Shown here piece after piece: positions 1-10,043 of a stretch of DNA of 64,000 nt. This DNA is from Macrostomum hystrix (taxonomy: Eukaryota; Platyhelminthes; Macrostomidae), in the NCBI GenBank assembly GCA_950097015.1, contig CATNEN010000001.1, forward strand, positions 25,491,001 through 25,555,000, read 5' to 3'. The translations under genes and the position numbers were made by a program. Each line of letters starts with the position of its first letter. The stretch's first letter is position 1. Below the pieces are notes generated by a model. The model saw only the letters and a program-made list of their open reading frames with translations, did no database searches and had not been told where the DNA came from.

Positions 1-93
1 TCTCTCATAATTGCTAAGTTGTCACAATAATTCATTATGCAAAGACAATTTAGAAAGAATAACCCTACACAGAATTTTATTTGCTGTAATTGT

Positions 94-101
94 CACATGG
101 G
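94..101. repeat. Left target-site duplication of the giant foldback element
   Basis: CACATGGG lies directly before the left terminus at 102. The same 8 bp recur at 9526-9533 after the right terminus. The paralogous locus in unit 3 has one copy only, at 60086-60093, with matching flanks on both sides. Confidence 0.95.
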
Positions 102-1618
102 ACTCCCCGGTCGCCAGCAATAGGGCCAGCAATAGACTTTTGAAAACTAGGTGTGCCACTGCTGGAAATGAATGAATTTTATTTATTTTGACCCACAGAT
201 TCTGTGCCACGAAGAATTGAGGCCTCCAAGACAGGTCGCTTGGATCCAGAGCGGCGAAATTTGTTTTTTTTATTGCTGGAGCTATTGCTGGTCTCCCACT
301 CCGTGACGCAATGAGGAAAATGTGTGCCGTTTTTATTTTTAAGAGAAGCATAACAGGTTCTTCTTGTGTCACACTACCCAGGGTTTGTGCCGCTCTGTCT
401 AAGCATGTAGGAAGTAATAAAGTACTTTTACGGCTTTACGCCAGTCATTTTATTGCTGGACTTACCACGCTGCACAGAGCGGCTAAAATGGCACACAATA
501 CATATTTTTCGCTTTATTAGCGCAAGAAGTAACTGTGCCACAATATTTAAGAGTACTTGCTATTAGTCTAGGCAAATTGCTAAAAACTATGTAACGTCCC
601 TATAATCTATAGATGTCTTCAAGGATCGTTTGTCGTGAAATATTCAAACTGCAGCTAAAGTTTTCAACGAACTTGTCGTACCCCACGTGGTGTGAAACCC
701 TCAACACTTAGGATTCGAAGTGAAGCTCTATTAGAATATTACTTTCAACAATAGTATATACCCTTTTGTGGTTTAATTTATGTGCAAAGACTGTCAAGAG
801 TATAGTGTTATGCAGTGTATAGCTAGACCTAGTTATACATAGACCTACACTTGTGGGGGGAGAGAAGAGTTCTAACCCTATATGGCTATGGAAATGAAAT
901 AGAGGAAAAAACTTTCTTAAAGTTTCTCATCTGATTTTTTGCTTTTGAACAAAAGATAGCTATGCCTATGCTTAGCTATATAGCTAGCTAAAGCAGGATT
1001 AAGATGGCTATGAAAAAATCCTAGAAAAAAGAATGTTGTACTTAGACTTAGAATACTATAGAGCTAGTTATGACAATTTTAATATAATTGTATTCCTCAA
1101 ACATATTTCATTGAGTATATATATAGAAAGCCAACTTGATATGATATTATATAATTATTAAGCATATTTATTATTTAACATTATTGTATACTCACATAGG
1201 GAAAAAGGAAATTGTCTATTTGTTTGTTAACTTCTCTAAAAAATGTATAGACTGACATGCTAAAAAAGACAAAATATCTATCATTCATTATTTGTTTACT
1301 CTATTTAGATTCCACAATTTGGTTTATATAATTTATTCAATTTACTTATATTTGGGTTCAATAAATGATTAGCTACTTCTAAATTCTATATTCTAGCTTA
1401 TATTGTCACATCAAAATTTTGTCTTTCAAGTTCATAGAAATGTATTGCTATATTTGCTATTGTTTTTGATAAACCATGATTATCTTGTCTAGCCATGTCA
1501 GCTATGCCTAGCAATATATAATAATGTCTAGGCCTAGCCATGCCCAGCAAAGCCAAGCCATGCCAAACTATGCCTAGCCATGCCCAGCAATGCCTAGCAA
1601 TGCCCTACAATGTATAAC
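102..1618 (+). repeat. Left inverted arm of the foldback element, non-satellite part
   Basis: It is the reverse complement of about 8008-9525 with only scattered substitutions and small indels. The motif CCAGCAATA (or its complement TATTGCTGG) occurs at 114-122, 126-134, 271-279, 283-291 and 451-459. Such subterminal repeats are typical of transposase binding sites. The rest (about 520-1500) is AT-rich with no supported gene. The short mirrored frames near both ends are not convincing genes. Confidence 0.9.
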
Positions 1619-3182
1619 CATGTCTAGCCATGCCCAACCATGCCCAACTATTCCCAGCCATGCCCAACCATGCCCAACTATTCCCAGCCATGCCCAACCA
1701 TGCCCAACTATTCCCAGCCATGCCCAACCATGCCCAACTATTCACAGCCATGCCCAACCATGCCCAACTATTCCCAGCCATGCCCAACCATGCCCAACTA
1801 TTCCCAGCCATGCCCAACCATGCCCAACTATTCACAGCCATGCCCAACCATGCCCAACTATTCCCAGCCATGCCCAACCATGCCCAACTATTCCCAGCCA
1901 TGCCCAACCATGCCCAACTATTCACAGCCATGCCCAACCATGCCCAACTATTCACAGCCATGCCCAACCATGCCCAACTATTCCCAGCCATGCCCAACCA
2001 TGCCCAGCCATGCCCAGGCTTGCCAAACCAAGCCCAGGCTTGCCAAACCATGCCCAGGCTTGCCAGACTATGCCCAGCAATGTCTAACCATACGTAGCTT
2101 TACATGCCATGCCCAGCAATGTCTAACCATGCCTAGCTATACCTGCCATGCCCAACCATGCCTAGCCATGCCCAGGCTTGCCAAACCATTCCCAGCAATG
2201 TCTAACCATACCTAGCTATACCTGCCATGCCCAACCATGCCCAACTATTCCCAGCCATGCCCAACCATGCCCAGCCATGCCCAGGCTTGCCAAACCATGC
2301 CTAGCTATACCTGCCATGCCCAACCATGCCCAGCCATGCCCAGGCTTGCCAAACCATGCCCAGCCATGCCCAACTATTCCCAGCCATGCCCAACCATGCC
2401 CAACTATTCACAGCCATGCCCAACCATGCCCAACTATTCACAGCCATGCCCAACTATTCCCAGCCATGCCCAACCATGCCCAACTATTCCCAGCCTTGCC
2501 CAACCATGCCCAGCCATGCCCCGGCTTGCCAAACCACGCCCAGGCTTGCCAAACTATGCCCAGCAATGTCTAACCATACGTAGCTTTACATGCCATGCCC
2601 AGCAATGTCTAACCATGCCTAGCTATACCTGCCATGCCCAACCATGCCTAGCCATGCCCAGGCTTGCCAAACCATTCCCAGCAATGTCTAACCATACCTA
2701 GCTATACCTGCCATGCCCAACCATGCCCAACTATTCCCAGCCATGCCCAACCATGCCCAGCCATGCCCAGGCTTGCCAAACCATGCCTAGCTATACCTGC
2801 CATGCCCCAACCATGCCCAGCCATGCCCAGGCTTGCCAAACCATGCCCAGCGATGCCCAGGCTTGCCAAACTATGCCCAGCAATGTCTAACCATACGTAG
2901 CTTTACCTGCCATGCCCAGCAATGTCTAACCATGCCTAGCTATACCTGCCATGCCCAATCATGCCCAACTATTCCCAGCCATGCCCAACCATGCCCAACT
3001 ATTCCCAGCCATGCCCAACCATGCCCAACTATTCCCAGCCATGCCCAACCATGCCTAACTATTCACAGCCATTCCCAACCATGCCCAACTATTCCCAGCC
3101 ATGCCCAACCATGCCCAGCCATGCCCAGCATGCCCAACCATGCCTAGCCATGCCCAACCATGCCCAGCATGCCCAACCATTC
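1540..3182 (+). repeat. Left satellite arm of the foldback element (10/30-bp repeat)
   Basis: Tandem variants of a 10-bp core (ATGCCCAACC / ATGCCCAGCC) are organised into a 30-bp higher-order unit that includes CCCAACTATT. Interspersed CTTGCCAAACC and CTATACCTGCC variants dominate after about 2000. Long frames on both strands arise because 30 is a multiple of three. I do not regard them as genes. Confidence 0.93.
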
Positions 3183-3186
3183 ATAG

Positions 3187-3911
3187 TGTTGTGCCGTGGT
3201 GCACTTGTACTGCTTAGCCATCTCCAGGCTTGCAGTCAGTGCGCCCGCCACTGCACTTTCCCCCCGCCCCCTGTGTGCGAGTGTACCCACCCCACTGTCT
3301 GTCTGCCCCAGTTCTGACTGGATGTTTAAAGCCCTCCGTGGCTAGGCGTGTTCTAGTTATGCGTAACTCCCCCCTAAGCTGCCCGCGCACCCCCGGCTGC
3401 GTATGATTGGCTGCGCCAAACCCCCTCGCAGACCAGGCAGTGAGTCTGCAGCCTATCGCGGCCCCAGGGTTGGGGCGGGCGCGTAAGCCTGATTGGCCGA
3501 TTTTTGGGCCCAAGGGTCGTAGTACCCTAGGGCTTACCCAGCCGGCGCAAATATATATTACCGTGCGCGCCGGCGAGAGAGGGAGACCCGCTGATTTTCT
3601 CGGACATTTACTGGATTGAAAAATCAATAAGAGATTGCTCTGGCCAGACTGCTCAAGGTGCGAACCCGACCTCTCTCGCCTGCCGCCGGCTCTTGACACG
3701 TTCTACTCAGTGAGTTCGTCTTAGTTATTGGGGGACACGGATTACAGTACGTGCTTAACGGCGGTGGAACTAGGGACGGACTGGCTAGGATCGCGAAGCG
3801 ATCTCACGCACCGCTCCGAACTCAGTCCGGTCGGGGCGGCCGAAGCGACCCTGCGCTCGCCGTCCTGCAGCCCTGTAGGCGTAGCCGGGAGGCCCTTGTA
3901 GAAACACAACA
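3187..3911 (+). mobile_element. Solo LTR inserted in foldback satellite
   Basis: The segment begins TGTTGTG and ends CACAACA, giving the TG...CA ends of an LTR, and is flanked by the 4-bp repeat ATAG (3183-3186 and 3912-3915). Inside are a TATA-like stretch near 3549-3560, a GC-rich leader and AATAAG near 3625. It interrupts the CATGCC-type satellite, which resumes in degraded form at about 3915-3990. No internal coding region is attached, so it is best read as a solo LTR left by LTR-LTR recombination. The family is not identified. Confidence 0.65.
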
Positions 3912-4125
3912 ATAGCATACCCAATCATGCCAATGTCTATCTTGCCTAGCCATGGCAGCCATGCTCAATAATGTCCGGCCATGCAAGCGAGATTGTGTCT
4001 GACACGTCACGAAAGTCGTGAAGTCATAAAAGTCATAGAATTCTTGTCTTTGATGTCCTTGTTATTTTTCTTATTTCAGCATTCAGTCCCAGATGCTACG
4101 CATCATGTGAATCTTGGTGCAAAGC

Positions 4126-4648
4126 ATGTCTTGTTCTTTCGATGGTGGTGATGGTTTGGCAAGTGCAACTAGTAAGTGTGCGCTATCTGTGAGACATTCA
4201 TTTTGTAAGTTGCTCTTCGCAATTCTTCCTTCCGTCTCGTTTTTTAGATGGTCATTTAGTTACAGTTGAGAAACTTGTTGAAGTTTTTCGTCAAGGACGC
4301 GTTACAGTCGACGACTACTTTGGCACTGATAGGCCAAGCCATCGGCGCGAATCTGATTTGCGGCTGCAATTGCTTTGTCAGCTTCTGAATCTACCCAACA
4401 CACCGGGTAGTAAGAAATACTTCATACACTTTTCCCGACGATTGCAATTGTTTCTGGGTAAGCGATTTAAGTGTACGGAAAGTGAGCCTGTCATCCGCAT
4501 TTCATGACATTAAGTTCAATTGCTGCGCACTTTTTTATCGGTAGTTTTCACAGCTGTCTCTATTGGCTCTGCTAATCGCACGAGTTCGCACGATTCTGCT
4601 TCGAATTTTGATACCAGCGCTGCATTCGCTGGGAGCTGCTATCCTTAG
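4126..4648 (+). CDS. Candidate three-exon passenger gene of the foldback element, 119 codons
   Basis: Exons at 4126-4171, 4248-4457 and 4545-4648 join in phase (46+210+104 = 360 nt) to give an uninterrupted 119-residue product ending at TAG. The first donor is GTAAGTG and its acceptor TTTTTAG; the second donor is GTAAGCG and its acceptor ATCGGTAG. Introns are 76 and 87 bp. The protein starts MSCSFDGG, has a charged and leucine-rich middle (VEKLVEVFRQGR, LRLQLLCQLL), a basic stretch near residues 70-85 and a Ser/Ala-rich tail. I do not recognise a family. It lies on the plus strand between the solo LTR and the MITE, convergent with the gene at 5907-7064. The evidence is splice-phase consistency only. 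A chance assembly is possible. Confidence 0.35.
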
Positions 4649-4738
4649 GAAGTTTTGGACGTGATAATTAACAGTAGACGGTAGTAATTGTCGGTACCAG
4701 CCAAGAAATGGCCGGAAAACAGAGACATCAGAAATATA

Positions 4739-4948
4739 TCTTTTTGCACTTCAATTCGTCACATCTGCAATTGATTTCGGCAAGGGCTGTCACTAGCACA
4801 TAAAAATTCGCTTTCAATTCTGAATGATGCCGAATACAATTGCAGATGCTTGCGGGTGCGATATATGGACTTTTGTCTATGGGAAAATGTCACTCTTTCG
4901 TGTCTGCCGAAATCAATTGCAGATGTGACGAACTAAAACGCAAAAAGG
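4739..4948. mobile_element. Small MITE with TA target duplication
   Basis: Inverted repeats of about 45 bp occupy both ends. The left begins TCTTTTTGCACTTCAATTCG and the right end is its imperfect reverse complement. TA flanks each side (4737-4738 and 4949-4950). The interior is about 120 bp and non-coding. It is consistent with a Tc1/mariner-type non-autonomous element sitting inside the foldback element. Confidence 0.7.
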
Positions 4949-4954
4949 TATAGT

Positions 4955-5900
4955 AACTATCGATCATTGCCATCTTAGTTATTTTTGTACTTCGTGGAGT
5001 AACGGGGCAAGCGTTACTTTTAAATGAAGATATCGATCCCCATCATTGAGCAGCGCGCCCATCACTGATTAAGAATGAACACAGCATTTATTTCTTTCTA
5101 CAAGTGCAAATCATGCTTTCCTGTTTGTGGTGAATATAGCGTTCATATATATTTTCCGATGTTCCTAGCCTCTTACAGCTTTTAAAGTATTCAGACGGAA
5201 TCGTTTACCCTTTTACATATGAATATTCTCCTGGCTTCAATGCGCGTCCCCACAGCGTAAAACAACTTTTGCTGCCTTGTAGTTTCATTTATCTTTTCTG
5301 ACCCGCTTTTATGTGTGCGATACTTTTGCCTCAGCCATTGCATTACGCTGGCTTGCTGTATTCTCATGACAGGATCGTATCTACTATACCTTTTTGCGAT
5401 TGAATTCATCCAAACTCACAAAACAATTCATCCAGTATGGGCTGGTGACTGGGCATCGCAGTCAGTCTCTGCCATAGACACCAGCGTTCCCGCAAAACGA
5501 TTCATCCAGTCTGCGAATGGATTGGATATGGATTGTCATCTTGTCATTGTCTGTTTGACAAGATAGATGTGCTTAGCGTAACTGGTATCCGTTCAAAAAT
5601 GTAGCTTTAGTAGCTTCAAAATACAATAAAACCGCAAAACATTTTGCGCGTGATAGTCATCGTTCGTCGGCTTAAGCATATACATGTAGCATATGGCATT
5701 CAGCATATAGCTCGTAATATTCATTTTAGCCGCAATGCATTCCACTTGAAAGAAGTCACATTTACGATCTTATTTTACAGCTGCTTGTGCTTGATTAAAA
5801 GCACAATTTTTTGCTCCTGAAATCACTGCTTCGCAAAGGCTATAAGGCAAAATGCCAAAACAGCTTGCATTTGAGTCTTGCGAATGAAAACAAGAGATGG
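4955..5900. other. Unassigned foldback interior
   Basis: Moderately AT-rich sequence between the MITE and the minus-strand passenger gene. A frame at 5315-5566 is open but short and has no recognisable domain, and I do not support it as a gene. Confidence 0.5.
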
Positions 5901-5906
5901 CATGCA

Positions 5907-7064
5907 TTAAACCCGTCTCGAGCGCAAAATTCGGGCAGTACAGCTGGTTTGCACGCTAGCCCCACTCCATGGATTGCAAAGTGTTCCCTTCTTCGTCGTT
6001 TTCCTTTTCGGTACAGTCTCTAGTTCCCTCTGCATTTGAGCTTCCGGCTCTCCCTCGTCGGAACTGCCATCTTCACATCGATGAACCTTGGAAGCTGCTG
6101 CAGGCAGAGATCCTTCCTGCTTCCTTCGGCGTATGCCTTCGTCCAGCTGCTGTTGCATGTCCTGCTGCATCTGCCGCATGCCTTCGTCCAGCTGCTGTTG
6201 CATGTCCTGCTGCATCTGCCGCATGCCTTCGTCCAGCTGCTGTTGCATGTCCTGCTGCATCTGCCGCATGCCTTCGTCCAGCTGCTGTTGCATGTCCTGC
6301 TGCATCTGCCGCAGGCCTTCGTCCAGCTGCTGTTGCATCTGTCGCATGCCTTCGTCAGTCTGCACAATCTGCTGCTGCTTCTCGGCTTGCTTCGGTGAAC
6401 CATCGATTTGAGTACCAATGCCGCCATCTGAAGCAGTCACTCGCAAATCCACTTGTTTCAGCAGTAAGTTGTGAAAGACATCGTCTTCCATATGGCGAAG
6501 TTTCAGTGAATGCCACCAGAGTCCGCGAACCGGACTGCCAGATCCGCCTGATACCGGAAGCCAGCATAGAGCCTGTGAAGGAGCGCATTATTTAGACAGT
6601 CACTCTCAATTGTAAAAAGGTGAATAAAATACTGATGCATAAATATATCAATCATTTATGTTCTGCTTGCTACGATTGTTCCAATAAAACAGAACTACAA
6701 AAACCAGAATACCGATTGCAATAACATAGGTCTATTAGAATAGAAGAAGAACTGGACCAAGAGTACACTAGAACATACGTTTCTATAATAAAAGAATGCA
6801 TACATTTCATTGAACACTAAAGTGACTTACAGCATGATCAGACCTCCAGTAGTACGATTTTGAATGGCCACTAGTCCCATAATGGCTGTTCTTAAGGCAG
6901 TCGCAAAGCCGGAGCCTGGCAAGAGATGGAGGACAGTTGTCTAGATCAACCCACGAAGCGAACGAACCCGCAGGACAGACGTAGGAGCTTCCTAGAGGAG
7001 CCAATTGTACAAAAACCTCAGACTCCAAAGGTTGCCTACATAAAATGCGACTGACAAGCGCCAT
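5907..7064 (-). CDS. Candidate two-exon passenger gene encoding a Gln-rich coiled-coil protein
   Basis: Reading the minus strand, exon 1 is 7064-6831 (78 codons) and ends at a consensus donor GTAAGTCAC. Exon 2 is 6572-5907 and begins after CTTCACAG. Both sides are phase 0, and the join gives 299 residues plus stop across a 258-bp intron. The first 105 residues are Cys/Trp/Ser-rich. Residues from about 150 carry four to five copies of a 15-residue unit (MRQMQQDMQQQLDEG), encoded by a 45-bp tandem repeat and predicted to form a coiled coil. The tail is acidic then basic (EDGSSDEGEPE, KRKTTKKG), suggesting a nuclear or nucleic-acid-associated protein. No transposase or zinc-finger signature was seen. 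The in-frame extension upstream of the MEDDV methionine supports the splice. Confidence 0.5.
6125..6345 (+). repeat. 45-bp tandem repeat inside the coiled-coil gene
   Basis: Four near-perfect 45-bp units plus a shortened fifth encode the repeating coiled-coil unit on the minus strand. The period preserves frame, so copy number could change without breaking the gene. Confidence 0.9.
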
Positions 7065-7164
7065 GGAACAAATCGAACTGAAAAAAGTGAGGAATGAGGA
7101 AACGTTACAAAAGCACGCGTCTCATGTTTAAAGGCACATTACGGCAAGGAACAAGCTCGAGAGA

Positions 7165-8007
7165 CGGCATGGCTAGGCATGGTTGGGCATGGCTAGGCAT
7201 GGTTGGGCATGGCTAGGCATGGTTAGACATTGTAGGGCATGGTTTGGCATGGCTGGGCATGGCTGGGCATGGTTAGACATTGTAGGGCATTGCAAGGCAT
7301 GGCTGGGCATGGTTAGACATTTTAGGGCATGGTTGGGCATGGTTGGGCATGGCTGGGCATTGCTAGGCATGGCTGGGCATGGTTAGACATTGTAGGGCAT
7401 GGTTGGGCATGGCTGGGAATAGTTGGGCATGGTTGGGCATAGCTGGGAATAGTTGGGCATGGTTGGGCATGGCAGGTATAGCTAGGCATGGTTAGACATT
7501 GCTGGGCATGGCATGTAAAGCTACGTATGGTTAGACATTGCTGGGCATAGTTTGGCAAGCCTGGGCATGGTTTGGCAAGCCTGGGCATGGCTGGGCATGG
7601 TTGGGCATGGCTGGGAATAGTTGGGCATGGTTGGGCATGGCTGTGAATAGTTGGGCATGGTTGGGCATGGCTGTGAATAGTTGGGCATGGTTGGGCATGG
7701 CTGGGAATAGTTGGGCATGGTTGGGCATGGCTGTGAATAGTTGGGCATGGTTGGGCATGGCTGTGAATAGTTGGGCATGGTTGGGCATGGCTGTGAATAG
7801 TTGGGCATGGTTGGGCATGGCTGGGAATAGTTGGGCATGGTTGGGCATGGCTGTGAATAGTTGGGCATGGTTGGGCATGGCTGGGAATAGTTGGGCATGG
7901 TTGGGCATGGCTGGGAATAGTTGGGCATGGTTGGGCATGGCTGGGAATAGTTGGGCATGGTTGGGCATGGCTGGGAATAGTTGGGCATGGTTGGGCATGG
8001 CTAGACA
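7165..8007 (-). repeat. Right satellite arm of the foldback element
   Basis: This is the reverse complement of the left satellite type (GGGCATGGTT / GGGCATGGCT, with 30-bp units containing GGGAATAGTT). It is about 0.85 kb against about 1.6 kb on the left. The outermost portion, from about 7498 outward, matches the left array unit by unit, while the inner ends differ in length. Confidence 0.92.
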
Positions 8008-9525
8008 TGGTTATACATTGTAGGGCATTGCTAGGCATTGCTGGGCATGGCTAGGCATAGTTTGGCATGGCTTGGCTTTGCTGGGCATGGCTAGGCCTAG
8101 ACATTATTATATATTGCTAGGCATAGCTGACATGGCTAGACAAGATAATCATGGTTTATCAAAAACAATAGCAAATATAGCAATACATTTCTATGAACTT
8201 GAAAGACAAAATTTTGATGTGACAATATAAGCTAGAATATAGAATTTAGAAGTAGCTAATCATTTATTGAACCCAAATATAAGTAAATTGAATAAATTAT
8301 ATAAACCAAATTGTGGAATCTAAATAGAGTAAACAAATAATGAATGATAGATATTTTGTCTTTTTTAGCATGTCAGTCTATACATTTTTTAGAGAAGTTA
8401 ACAAACAAATAGACAATTTCCTTTTTCCCTATGTGAGTATACAATAATGTTAAATAATAAATATGCTTAATATTATATAATATCATATCAAGTTGGCTTT
8501 CTATATATATACTCAATGAAATATGTTTGAGGAATACAATTATATTAAAATTGTCATAACTAGCTCTACAGTATTCTAAGTCTAAGTACAACATTCTTTT
8601 TTCTAGGATTTTTTCATAGCCATCTTAATCCTGCTTTAGCTAGCTATATAGCTAAGCATAGGCATAGCTATCTTTTGTTCAAAAGCAAAAAATCAGATGA
8701 GAAACTTTAAGAAAGTTTTTTCCTCTATTTCATTTCCATAGCCATATAGGGTTAGAACTCTTCTCTCCCCCCACAAGTGTAGGTCTATGTATAACTAGGT
8801 CTAGCTATACACTGCATAACACTATACTCTTGACAGTCTTTGCACATAAATTAAACCACAAAAGGGTATATACTATTGTTGAAAGTAATATTCTAATAGA
8901 GCTTCACTTCGAATCCTAAGTGTTGAGGGTTTCACACCACGTGGGGTACGACAAGTTCGTTGAAAACTTTAGCTGCAGTTTGAATATTTCACGACAAACG
9001 ATCCTTGAAGACATCTATAGATTATAGGGACGTTACATAGTTTTTAGCAATTTGCCTAGACTAATAGCAAGTACTCTTAAATATTGTGGCACAGTTACTT
9101 CTTGCGCTAATAAAGCGAAAAATATGTATTGTGTGCCATTTTAGCCGCTCTGTGCAGCGTGGTAAGTCCAGCAATAAAATGACTGGCGTAAAGCCGTAAA
9201 AGTACTTTATTACTTCCTACATGCTTAGACAGAGCGGCACAAACCCTGGGTAGTGTGACACAAGAAGAACCTGTTATGCTTCTCTTAAAAATAAAAACGG
9301 CACACATTTTCCTCATTGCGTCACGGAGTGGGAGACCAGCAATAGCTCCAGCAATAAAAAAAACAAATTTCGCCGCTCTGGATCCAAGCGACCTGTCTTG
9401 GAGGCCTCAATTCTTCGTGGCACAGAATCTGTGGGTCAAAATAAATAAAATTCATTCATTTCCAGCAGTGGCACACCAAGTTTTCAAAAGTCTATTGCTG
9501 GCCCTATTGCTGGCGACCGGGGAGT
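8008..9525 (-). repeat. Right inverted arm of the foldback element
   Basis: It mirrors 102-1618 and ends ...GGCGACCGGGGAGT at 9525. It carries the same TATTGCTGG/CCAGCAATA subterminal motifs. No gene is supported; the frame at 9255-9557 is the mirror of one at 22-372. Confidence 0.9.
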
Positions 9526-9533
9526 CACATGGG
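9526..9533. repeat. Right target-site duplication of the foldback element
   Basis: CACATGGG, identical to 94-101. Flanking sequence continues ATAAAATTAAGC exactly as at the unfilled site in unit 3. Confidence 0.95.
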
Positions 9534-10043
9534 ATAAAATTAAGCATCTGTCTTTAGTTCTGTATTTTTAATGCTTAATGCAAATGGTTCTTTTAACTGA
9601 ACGATCCACTTAAAAAATAAATATGTGGTAATTTTTTAAACGATTTTGCTAGTGCATTTAAACAATTATGCATTACACAATGAATTTGTTTCCAAGAAAT
9701 TATTATAAGTAGTGTAAGTTGTAAAATATTTGAAAGCTGGTAATGTGTCTGTGTATATTTCTTAGAATTATATATTATTTTTGTTTATCTTGCTACAAAA
9801 TGATTGTCTACTTGTACATTAGTTATTTATTGAATATTATATCAACTTTGGTAGCCCTAGTAACCCTAGAGCTGTCTCACCTGGGATCTTCCAGTGCGCG
9901 AGCAGACGCTGTACCTGAAGGCTGATCGACCGCTGCGGCCGGGCGATCGACTCACCACTCGACTGACCAGCAGCGACGATGCCGACGAAGAAATGACCGC
10001 CGCCGACAATGCCGAGGCTGCTGATCCGCAGGAACTCCAGTAG
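9534..10043 (+). other. Spacer and upstream region of zinc-finger copy 1
   Basis: The first 300 bp are AT-rich and match 60094-60410. From about 9863 to 10040 one frame is open and codon-like (it includes WDLPVREQTLYLK), in phase with the downstream exon but closed by TAG at 10041-10043. Unit 3 has the same TAG plus a 1-bp deletion upstream. The stretch is therefore either a dead upstream exon or intron ending in the acceptor TAG at 10043. FOG proteins have a PR-like N-terminal domain, which this could be a remnant of, but I cannot confirm it. Confidence 0.5.

Larger units (their letters stand above)
102..9525. mobile_element. Giant foldback DNA transposon, 9.4 kb, 8-bp target duplication
   Basis: The termini are perfect inverted repeats beginning ACTCCCCGGTCGCC. 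The non-satellite arms (about 102-1618 and 8008-9525) are near-identical inverted copies of about 1.5 kb, and both continue inward into inverted satellite arrays. The 8-bp duplication fits hAT- or P-type integration, but the terminal bases do not match a family I recognise. No transposase-like frame was found inside, so it is probably non-autonomous or of an unknown class. The interior (about 3186-7165) carries a solo LTR, a small MITE and two candidate spliced genes. The near-identity of the arms implies recent insertion or arm-to-arm homogenisation. The empty site in unit 3 fixes both boundaries to the base. Confidence 0.92.

Noticed and set aside
1590-2900. Long frames rich in PCPTIPSHAQ or MPNHAQLF through the foldback satellite
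   Set aside because: The 30-bp period keeps several frames open on both strands at once. There is no start context, intron or non-repetitive domain.
5315-5566. Membrane-protein-like 83-codon frame
   Set aside because: Short, no matching splice sites or homologous copy in the window. Chance frame in AT-rich DNA.
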